NCBI GenBank assembly: GCA_002176905.1
Contig: MSYE01000214.1
Span: 1 to 6,784 of the forward strand
Origin: a bacterium F11
GTDB taxonomy: Bacteria; Elusimicrobiota; Elusimicrobia; F11
DNA: 6,784 nucleotides
Reading direction: 5' to 3'
Shown here: in pieces, positions 1 to 6,784 of the stretch
Position numbering within the stretch: position 1 is the first letter of the stretch
Layout: the number at the start of each line of letters is the position of its first letter
Position numbers and translations under genes: made by a program
Notes under the pieces: model-generated
What the model was told of the DNA's origin: nothing
The model's input: only the letters and a program-made list of their open reading frames with translations
The model's database searches: none

Positions 1-317
1 CGTACCGAAATATCATAGCTCTGCGCATGGCTGAACTCCGATGTTAACGACGCCGCTGGAATCCGGAACTGATACGTCGGCCCGCCCACCAACACGCCCG
101 TCACATAATTCGGTTGCGGCACAAAACTCCCCGCGTTGTTATCCGTCCCACTCCAGTCATTGCCGCCCTTATCATTTATCTTGTACTGAACCAAACTGAT
201 TCCTGAAATCGGATCCTCTGCCGTACCACTGATCACCAACAACCCTGAATCATTAATAAAACTGTTGTCCACCGGCGCCAACATATCGCGGAGGGGGACA
301 TCAGCATCATAGGTAAA
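1..317 (-). repeat. Ig-like unit U18 (partial, C-terminal side truncated by window)
   Basis: 105 residues are visible. It opens with FTYDADVPL, then ISGTAEDPISGISLVQYKI, a modified hairpin NDWSGTDNNAGSF, and YQFRIPAASL in place of the usual T-W-x-Y strand. The closing loop lies outside the window. Like U1 it is richer in G+C than the middle units (62% at 61-120 by hand count), and most of its alanines are GCG. Confidence 0.8.
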
Positions 318-3300
318 GGTTGTGGAACGAACATGAAATGCTGTTTCTAAGTTTGCTGGGACAGCCGAATCAGAGGCACGACTGGTAACATAATAAGAAA
401 CGCCGGAAGTTAACTTCGATGCAATGTCAGGAGGATTTCCGTATTCCCAAGGATCAACACCGCTGGCTATTGCATAAACAACAGAACCCGAATCAAACTC
501 ACCAGAGATAGAATTCCACCATTCCATGGTTGAGTTCCTGCGGATGGCAACTTCCACCTGACTGACGACCCCGCTATTCACATCATTTGAAGTTCCTGTA
601 ATCTTCGTGATCGAATTAACAAATGTTGTATCCGGTTGTGTAACTCCTGATGTGGGTGGTGTATCGTCAAATCGAAAATCAGCCGTTGAATGACTAACGC
701 TGTAATTTCCTGCTGCATCTTGAACTCTAACTTCGATACTGTATTGAATTCCACTTCGCCACGAAAACGTTGTTGTCCAATTTTGCCACGAATTGGTGGT
801 TTTGGCAGCAAACCAGGCATTGTCCGGATTTGATATGGTGTATCCAAATTCAGAATAATCATTCGAGGAACTATCCCAGTAATTTGGAATATCCAAATCC
901 TTAATTCGAATCTCTACTTGATTTACACCTGTTGGGAATGCCCCAATAAGAGCGTCAGCGGATGTTCCGGAAATGGTTGTTAATGATGATAATCGTGGGA
1001 TGGTGGCATCGCTCACGCTCGGATCATAGGGGCTTAGAATAACAAGAGAAGGTGGGCTGTTATCAAAGGTAAATGTGGAATAGGATACCGTACTGATATT
1101 GTGCGCCTGATCAATTATTCTTGATCTCACGTAATACCGTTCACCCGAGGCCCAAACTGGAGTTGAACTATCCAAAATCCAAGTGGCTGTTGTTAATCCC
1201 ACCGTTACATTTCTTACTGGGCCACCATCCGATGTAATCCATGTAATGGCAGGATCCCACAATGATCCTGTCCAATTTATTGGCGCCTGATCCCGTTGAA
1301 TTTGAATTTCAACCGCTTTAATTCCGGAATTGTCCGGCGCGCTAGGAAGTCCTTTATCTGTGGCCGTCCCAGATATCGTTGGCAAAGAGACAAGAGAACT
1401 CACTCCTTCTACTGGGACATTAATTGTTGCAGTGGGAAGATGATTATCATAAAGAAAATCTGAGGTTGAATACGTAACGGAATAATTTCCAGCTCCATCC
1501 TGTGCTCTTGCTGAAACACGATAGTTATTTCCACTCACCCAAGAAGGAATGGAATCAGTGGTGGGGTATTGCCAATCAATTTCACCCGCCCCCGATCCTT
1601 GGGTAGGTCGAAAAGCGTTCGGATCGTCTCCATCAGCAATGGTAAATCCCGTTCCATTCCAGAAATTAGAGGAATCACTTAAGTCTTGGATGCGAACCGT
1701 CACGTTTTGAATATCAGAAGCAAAACTGCCTTGATCTTCCGCTGTCCCGGCCAACGTGGAAAGTGATTTTGCTGCAAAATTGAAACCACCCACGCCTCCA
1801 TAATAATCATTGTTTACGGGTTTGGTTGAAGAGACGATTGGTCCCGTCTTATCAAAGGAAAAGGAAATGGAGTCGGCCGTTGTTGTGTTCCCCGCCTTGT
1901 CTGTTAAGATCAAATCAATGGTGTAATCTTCTTCTGGCATTTGTGCGACAGTGGGTAGCGTAATGCCTCCATTGGGTAGTGACCAAGAAACGGTTCCATA
2001 ATAAGTTGAATAATCTGCCTGCATCTCATGAACCGTCGTGGAATCAAATTCAACACCCGGATTCCAATAATAAACATCCGCACCCGACGTATAATGGAGC
2101 CGAACCACAATTCCATCACTGGCAGAAATTGGAAATCCCGATCTATCGGCATTGGCTGTTCCTTCAATGGAAGAAAGATTAGAAACAAAGCCACCTGTCG
2201 TGGGAGTTGAAATGGCACCATAGGGATCGGTGTCATCAACTATAAAGGTGATTTGGTTATTGGAATCAAAACTATCTTCGACGTTTCCTTGACCCGACTG
2301 ACTTGGAGGAACAATGGTATCATCTCTCGCCCGTGCTTTTACCACATATTGCTGGTCTCCTTCGTTTACCCAGTCGTTGGGATCAGAAAACAAGAATTTC
2401 CATGTTTGGCTGGATACAAAATTCTGAATGGCATCCGCATTCAACCAATTGGCTGATTCCGGCGTCCCGGAAGAGAAAGAAATTCCATTCCAGTAATAGG
2501 TATCATTATCGGAAAGGTTGACGTAGGAAAGAACAACTTGGGCCTGATCAATCCCCGCCGCCCCCTGTGCGGGCGCATCATCGGAATATCCGGTAAAGGC
2601 ACTCCCTCCTGACAAATCAGTTGATTGATAGGATTGACTATCCACGGGTTTTGTGACGGTCGTGTCTGGCTTGGAGGTATCCATGCGAAAGCTGAGGCTT
2701 GAAATACCCAAAACAAAATTCGATTGGACATTGTCAGAATTGTCAATAGCTCTGGTAAGAAGTGTAAACCACTTCCCATCCCGAATGGGTTTGACCAATT
2801 CCGTGTTGAGAGCAGCCGAGGTATAGGTCCAGGCATCGGTCCCCACCATCGTGACCCACGTTGATTGTGATGTATTAAAGAGGGATCCGCTCCAATAGAG
2901 ATCTTCCGAATTGGAATAAAGCTGAAATTCGATTTGATCGAGATTCGACTTAAAGCCTGGTGCAAATGAACCAGAAGGATCCGAAGCCGTACCGGCAATA
3001 TGGACAAGGGTTCGCAGAATCTGTCCGTTCACCACTTGAGTTGATCCCGCAACAGGAGGAGAGGTATCCATGATCACACTGAATTTGGTCATATTGGCTT
3101 CCAAGGATTCTGTGTTTCCTGCCAAATCGCGTGGATTGATAATAAAGGTGTATTGACGTCCATCCTGATAGGGGACAACCGGTGCGGTACTCCAGTCCAC
3201 TTTTGCTTGCAAAGGAACAGTTACCAAATCTGTTGGGATCGTTTGCAGACCCAAAGTCCAGGAGGATCCGGCGGTTTCCCAGTAGCGACCATCATCCCTT

Positions 3301-6300
3301 TTTAACCGAAGCGTTATCTGAGATGTGGAAGGTTGATCGGGATTGGAGGGATCCTGTGCGGTTCCGGAAATCATAACAATGGTATGAGTTGAAGTTGCAT
3401 TGGGCATTTGAATCACTGTTACCGGCACGGTGCTATCAATCACAAAATCCACTGTGGCCGGAGTGGGTTCTTCTAAGCCACTTCCCTTAGAGTACCCAAC
3501 AGTCGTAACAGTATAGGATGCATTTACGATTCCATACGGATTTGTAACCGCCAAGGACCATGCATAATCCGGTGTCGGATCATTGGCACCAGGAACATTA
3601 ACCGGATTGGAAGTAAAGGACGTACTCCAACTTGTTGTTCCTTCATTCCACCAAGCCGCTTGGCCTTTATGCCGTTCCAGCGAAACATAAACGCCATTTG
3701 TTAACCTTAAATTTTCTCCATCTCCCGAAATCGTAAGGACACTTGGATCAGTGGGTTTAAAATGGTCCGTATCTGTTGGAGTATTGATGAAGGTATTGGC
3801 CGGGGGTTCTGTGAAGGAGAATTTCACTTCATAACCCGCTGGTACCGGTTCGATATTTCCAGCCTTATCAACAGCCCTGGTCTCAATATAAAAGGTTGTG
3901 TTATTTTGCCACACAACATTATGGGCAACCGTGTCATAGGTCCAGGTCGCAGGTTGACCTTTGGGATCATCAACAGAATCCGATTGAAACCAGGTATCTG
4001 CTGTTGTGGTCCAAGAAGAACCTGTCCAATACCGGGGGCCTGCATCGGCTTCTTTTATTCGGATGAGGACATAATCCAATTCACCCGGTAAGGTATCCTG
4101 AGCCGTACCGGAAGCAATCGTAACCTCACCCACATCAGGAGGACTCGACGGGAAAGTTGCGTTTGCTGTTGGGCTTGTTTTATCCACTGTAAAGAAATTG
4201 GTTGTATACGAGGTTTGTAAGTTACCCGCCAAATCAACTACCCGAGACACGATCTGATAAGTTGTGTTGTCGGTTAAGGGATTCCCCGGAATATTGTAAC
4301 TCCAGGTTCCACTGGAGAGACCAACAAAACTTGTTGAATTCCAATATTGCGTTGATGAATCAAAATCAGGGGTTCCGTCGTCTTTCCACCACATATCATC
4401 GGACAAGCGCTGAAGACTCATCTCAACCCCTGTGGCCCCAATTCCCGCCTCAAAATCGCGAGGGCTGGCAAGGGCACTTCGATCATCGGCTGTTCCCGTA
4501 AAGCTTGTTAAATTCGTCACAAAACTATTATGGGCTGGATTTGAAACGGTTGCCGTTGGCGTGAAAAGGTCATAAATAAAACTGGCTTGGCCATCAGGAC
4601 TTTCTGTATTTCCTGACCGATCAATGGCTCTTGTTAGAATCGTATATTCATAACCATTTTCAAATGCGTTTGTTAGGTTATTGTAACTCCAAGTCGACTC
4701 TTCGATTGAGCCATTTGACAATGTTAATGGAGGGAAGAAGTCTTCCGAACCACCCACCCAATTTACTCCGTCCCAATAATCTCCTCCGGAGCGCGTTAAT
4801 TGCATTCGGAAATGAGCCCCTGATCCTGAATCGATACCACTTGAACTATTCCCATCTCGTGCTGTCCCTGATAAAACAGTGGGGGCCGTATTGACTTTGG
4901 CACCTGCGGCGGGGAGCGTTAGGATGGAAGTGGGAAGTGTTGTGTCGTATTTAAATACGGCACCCCCGATATTGTTGTTAATATCATCGCTGGAAATGAA
5001 GATTTCATTACCAGCATTATCTCTCACATCTACCCATATTCGATAAGTACGGTTAGAAGTTAAGGTAAATCCACTCACAACCCAACTTGACGTATAAAGA
5101 GTTACGGTGGTTCGATATATCCCCGCATCAAAAATATCATTCCCTGGGCCACGCCAGAATGTCAAATTGTCGACTCGTTTTAAGGTGATCTTTACAAACT
5201 TAATTCCCGAATTTCCTGTGGCGGTATCAGACATGGTTCCGGAAATCTGAGCGAGGGTGGCGGCCCGATAATTTCCATTAGTCACAGGGTGTTGAACGGT
5301 TGCAGATGGTGCCAAATTATCAAATGAAACTGTTACTCCAACCCCCGCAGGAACATCTGCATTGAGAGGGCCAAATTCAACATTATCTGCTAAATCTGTT
5401 GTCCGAGGCACAATCTTGTAACCAACTCCAGGCGTTAAAGCCGATTGAATATCTCCTGGTAATGTATAGCTCCAGGTGTTGGGACTGGGATTCGTACTAT
5501 TGGTTACTTCAAAATACGTTGGATCATCACCAAGGAAGGCTCCGCCATCCCACCACTTTGAATTTGATTGTTGTTGGAAAGCAACTGTTACGGTATGTGT
5601 TCCTAATGCAGCCTCAAAATTTAAAGAACTTGATGGATCATCAGATGCTGTTCCATCTACTTGGGTTAAGGATGTAACAAATCCAGCGGGAGGTGATGTG
5701 ACTGTTGAGGTTGGTTTTAGATTGTCATATTTAAATGTGATTGTATCAATAGGCGATACATTTCCTGCCTCATCTGTTGCAGTGGATCGAATAATATACC
5801 GATGGTCGTTTATTAAGGATAAATCCACATCATTAAAGCTCCAATTGGCTGTTGTCCCCCCTGTCATTCCCAAATAAATGGGATCACCTGAAACAAAGGA
5901 TGTCCCATTAAAGTGTGTCCCAGCATCCTGGTCTTCTATTGCAATTGTGACGGTACTAACTCCAATTGCATCGGCTCCTGGGTCGGAGGAGGTTCCAGCA
6001 ATTGGGGTTGAAATCCGAATTGGCGAATACCACAATTGATCAATTGGGAAAGATATTGAAACCGAAGGATCGGTATCATCAAACGTGAAATTGCGTGTAC
6101 TGTAAATTGCCGAATATTGACCAGCATAATCCATCGATCTTGCAACAACGGTATACTCCGCATCGCCAACCATACCACCCGGCACCGTGTAATGCCACGC
6201 GGCTGGACCATCCTTGGTTGTGTTGATCCATGTTTCATTTGTTGTAAAGGAGGAACCCGTCCAGTAATATAAGGTTCCTGATCCGGTCGACACTTTTATT

Positions 6301-6784
6301 TCAACAAAATCCAACCCAGCCATATTTGCATCAGCGGTTCCTGTGATTAACGTTAATACATCAATTGATGATGCTGATGGACTTGATATTCCAACAGCCG
6401 GCGTTGAATTATCCACAATAAAGTTCCTACTGTCCGATCCCGGATCTCCTGGCACCTCAATGTTCCCAGATCCTGTTCCGTCATCCAATGTGGTGTTGTC
6501 TTCTCCTCGCCATTCAACTGTGAACTGTCGGTGTCCGTTCGCATCCAGCGCCGAACTCCAATCTGCCACCGACCCCAAATACGTTGATGGACTTGTCCCG
6601 CTTGTGTTCAACCACGCATCCGCCGGCAAAGTCGTCGATGAAAACGCCGCGCCGCCGCCCCAGTAATACGTGTCTCCACCATCCTGATACGACAACCGCA
6701 TCTGCGCACTCTTCGCACCCGCGTTGTTCGATGCGTATCCATTGTCCACCACACTCGCCTGGAATCGACTTGAGACCTGACCCA
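1..6784 (-). CDS. Internal fragment of a very large Ig-like repeat surface/secreted protein (both ends missing)
   Basis: One minus-strand frame is open across the full window: 2,260 codons, first complete codon at 6782-6780, last at 5-3. The repeat linker motif falls in this same frame at 17 checked points, so there is no net frameshift. The product is 16 complete and 2 partial Ig-like units of about 127 residues, each with F-x-x-D-x-x-x-P, I-x-G-T-A-x-D, Y-W-x-G-x-x-F, T-W-x-Y and R-x-x-D-x-A-G-N motifs. I read no cysteine; Trp, Thr, Ser, Asn and Asp are abundant. By family knowledge, such bacterial Ig-like (Big-type) arrays form beta-sandwich stalks outside the cell, often in adhesins or giant surface proteins. 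That role is inferred here, since no signal peptide, anchor or catalytic domain is in view. The start codon lies beyond 6784 and the stop before position 1. The reading frame is near certain; the function is not. Confidence 0.95.
318..677 (-). repeat. Ig-like unit U17
   Basis: A 120-residue unit opening with FRFDDTPPTS, then ITGTSNDVNSGVVSQVEVAI, the hairpin EWWNSISGEF, a DPWEYGNPP strand and the closing YYVTSRASDSAVPAN. The D-x-A-G-N loop is changed to D-S-A-V-P-A-N and followed by LETAFHVRS. Confidence 0.83.
678..1073 (-). repeat. Ig-like unit U16
   Basis: A 132-residue unit opening with FTFDNSPPS, then ISGTSADALIGAFPTG, V-E-I-R-I, a lengthened hairpin NYWDSSSNDYSEF, a WQNWTTTFSW strand and the closing YSIEVRVQDAAGN. 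Confidence 0.84.
1074..1457 (-). repeat. Ig-like unit U15
   Basis: A 128-residue unit opening with FLYDNHLPTA, then ISGTATDKGLPSAPDNSGIK, V-E-I-Q-I, the hairpin INWTGSLW, TATWILDSS and the closing YYVRSRIIDQAHN (A-G-N altered to A-H-N). Confidence 0.84.
1458..1862 (-). repeat. Ig-like unit U14
   Basis: A 135-residue unit opening with FSFDKTGPI, then LAGTAEDQGSFASDIQNVTV, the hairpin NFWNGTGF followed by an acidic ADGDDPN loop, DWQYPTTD and the closing YRVSARAQDGAGN. A short NDYYGGVGG stretch lies between the linker and the G-T-A site. Confidence 0.85.
1863..2246 (-). repeat. Ig-like unit U13
   Basis: A 128-residue unit opening with FIVDDTDPYG, then IEGTANADRSGFPISASDG, V-V-R-L-H-Y, the hairpin VYYWNPGVEF, VSWSLPNGG and the closing YTIDLILTDKAGN. 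The conserved Arg before the final Asp is replaced by Leu. Confidence 0.84.
2247..2690 (-). repeat. Ig-like unit U12 (longest, loop insertion)
   Basis: At 148 residues this is the longest unit. It opens with FRMDTSKPDT and has F-T-G-Y-S-D-D in place of the G-T-A-x-D site, then AQVVLSY, the hairpin YYWNGISF, QTWKFLFSD and YVVKARARDD. The D-x-A-G-N loop is replaced by a long polar insert (IVPPSQSGQGNVEDSF) before the next linker. It resembles U1. Confidence 0.84.
2691..3077 (-). repeat. Ig-like unit U11
   Basis: A 129-residue unit opening with VIMDTSPPV, then IAGTASDPSGSFAPGFKSN, L-D-Q-I-E-F-Q-L, the hairpin LYWSGSLF, DAWTYTSAA and the closing FTLLTRAIDNSDN (A-G-N altered to S-D-N). Confidence 0.84.
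3078..3446 (-). repeat. Ig-like unit U10
   Basis: A 123-residue unit opening with FVIDSTVPV, then ISGTAQDPSNPDQPSTSQ, I-T-L-R-L, the hairpin RYWETAGSSW, a VDWSTAPVV strand and the closing YTFIINPRDLAGN. Confidence 0.84.
3447..3821 (-). repeat. Ig-like unit U9 (degenerate)
   Basis: A 125-residue unit at the expected spacing but with weakened signatures. The linker is FSFTEPPAN (linker Asp missing, spacing to Pro shortened), the G-T-A-x-D site reads ISGDGENL, and the closing loop is TTVGYSKGSGLEEPTP with no D-x-A-G-N. The hairpin AAWWNEGTTSW and a YAWSLAV strand still place it in the family. Confidence 0.75.
3822..4193 (-). repeat. Ig-like unit U8
   Basis: A 124-residue unit opening with FTVDKTSPTA, then ASGTAQDTLPGELDYVLIRI, the hairpin RYWTGSSW, TWTYDTVA and the closing FYIETRAVDKAGN. 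It fits the array consensus closely. Confidence 0.85.
4194..4580 (-). repeat. Ig-like unit U7
   Basis: A 129-residue unit opening with FIYDLFTPTA, then FTGTADDRSALASP, an inserted RDFEAGIGATG segment, V-E-M-S-L-Q-R-L, the long hairpin MWWKDDGTPDF, TWSYNIPGN and the closing YQIVSRVVDLAGN. It shares the FEA insert and the TWSY-x-x-P-G strand with U4. Confidence 0.85.
4581..4955 (-). repeat. Ig-like unit U6
   Basis: A 125-residue unit opening with FKYDTTLPTS, then LSGTARDGNSSSGIDSGSG, F-R-M-Q-L, the hairpin DYWDGVNW, STWSYNNL and the closing YTILTRAIDRSGN. The Ser/Gly-rich loop after G-T-A is longer than usual. Confidence 0.85.
4956..5330 (-). repeat. Ig-like unit U5
   Basis: A 125-residue unit opening with VSFDNLAPSA, then ISGTMSDTATGNSGIKFVKI, a lengthened hairpin TFWRGPGNDIF, a WVVSGFTL strand in place of T-W-x-Y, and the closing YRIWVDVRDNAGN. 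The linker's first aromatic is Val here. Confidence 0.83.
5331..5735 (-). repeat. Ig-like unit U4
   Basis: A 135-residue unit opening with FKYDNLKPTS, then VDGTASDDPSSS, an inserted NFEAALGTH segment, V-T-V-A-F-Q-Q-Q, the hairpin KWWDGGAF, TWSYTLPGD and the closing RTTDLADN (A-G-N altered to A-D-N). The FEA-x-x-G insert links it to U7. Confidence 0.85.
5736..6089 (-). repeat. Ig-like unit U3
   Basis: A 118-residue unit opening with FTFDDTDPS, then IAGTSSDPG, V-S-T-V-T-I-A-I, NWSFNDVD and the closing STATDEAGN. The hairpin is THFNGTSF: the usual Y-W pair has become H-F while the N-G-x-x-F turn is kept. An acidic EDQDAG stretch precedes it. Confidence 0.85.
6090..6422 (-). repeat. Ig-like unit U2
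   Basis: This 111-residue unit is the shortest complete one. It opens with FIVDNSTP, then ITGTADANMAGLDFVEIKV, the hairpin YYWTGSSF, a WHYTVPGG strand and the closing strand YTVVARSMDYAGQ. It is one of the cleanest matches to the array consensus, except that the final N of A-G-N is Q. Confidence 0.85.
6423..6784 (-). repeat. Ig-like unit U1 (partial, N-terminal side truncated by window)
   Basis: At least 120 residues are visible. It has A-Q-M-R-L-S-Y followed by the aromatic hairpin TYYWGGGAAF and a W-L-N-T-S stretch. The usual D-x-A-G-N loop is replaced by a longer Gly/Asp-rich loop (SGNIEVPGDPGSDS) before the next linker. Base composition is unusual: 58% G+C at 6541-6600 and 65% at 6601-6660 by hand count, with alanine almost always GCG. 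It matches U12 in sub-type. Confidence 0.8.

Noticed and set aside
2441..3007. A 188-codon minus-strand open frame starting with ATG
   Set aside because: It lies in a different frame from the repeat protein and sits wholly inside U10-U12 of it. Its sequence has no repeat motif or recognisable domain, so it is a chance out-of-frame opening.
3762..4091. A 109-codon plus-strand open frame containing several cysteines
   Set aside because: It is antisense to U7-U9 (mostly U8). The composition is odd for a real protein, and the minus-strand frame through it carries clear repeat motifs.
5476..5877. A 133-codon plus-strand open frame
   Set aside because: It is antisense to U3-U4, has no recognisable domain, and is explained by the codon bias of the real gene on the other strand.
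2490..6668. Recurring plus-strand string ccagtaata (2490-2498, 6261-6269, 6660-6668), possibly a regulatory or recombination site
   Set aside because: It is the complement of the codons TAT TAC TGG (Tyr-Tyr-Trp), so the conserved protein hairpin explains it.
1..6784. CRISPR array or recent DNA tandem repeat suggested by the roughly 380-base periodicity
   Set aside because: The period is at protein level with diverged DNA, variable unit length and a continuous reading frame. There are no short identical repeats with spacers.
1..6784. Internal start sites, promoters or terminators
   Set aside because: Isolated in-frame ATG codons occur, but the frame continues on both sides of each with no intergenic gap. 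I saw no convincing promoter or hairpin-plus-T-run on the coding strand.

Overview
The whole 6,784-base window lies inside one protein-coding gene read on the minus strand. A single minus-strand frame (codons running 6782-6780 down to 5-3) stays open for 2,260 codons. No in-frame stop was seen, and neither the start nor the end of the gene is in the window. I found no second gene, RNA gene, mobile element, CRISPR array, promoter or terminator.

The encoded segment is a tandem array of Ig-like beta-sandwich modules: 16 complete units of 111 to 148 residues (mean about 127) plus a partial unit at each end. I number them U1 (N-terminal side, high coordinates) to U18 (C-terminal side, low coordinates). 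A typical unit runs in this order: a strand/linker F-x-x-D-x-x-x-P-T, then I-x-G-T-A-x-D, then V-x-I-x-I, an aromatic hairpin of type Y-W-x-G-x-x-F/W, a T-W-x-Y strand, and a final Y-x-V-x-x-R-A-x-D-x-A-G-N strand/loop leading to the next F-x-x-D. The segment appears to contain no cysteine and is rich in Ser, Thr, Asn, Asp, Gly and Trp, as expected of an exported, extended surface or secreted stalk. No enzymatic domain, signal peptide or anchoring domain is visible.

The repeats are strongly diverged from one another, so this is an old array and not a recent DNA expansion. Within it there are related sub-types (U1 with U12; U4 with U7), one degenerate unit (U9), and a base-composition mosaic: U1 and U18 are clearly richer in G+C, and in GCG for alanine, than the AT-leaning middle units.

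The organism is bacterial, but its phylum cannot be fixed from this sequence. Very long Ig-like arrays with 'GTA-D ... YW-G ... D-AGN' units recall predicted giant surface proteins of uncultivated lineages such as Elusimicrobiota or Omnitrophota. That is an impression from memory and not a sequence match. The likely role, adhesion, cell-cell contact or a surface spacer, is inferred from architecture only.
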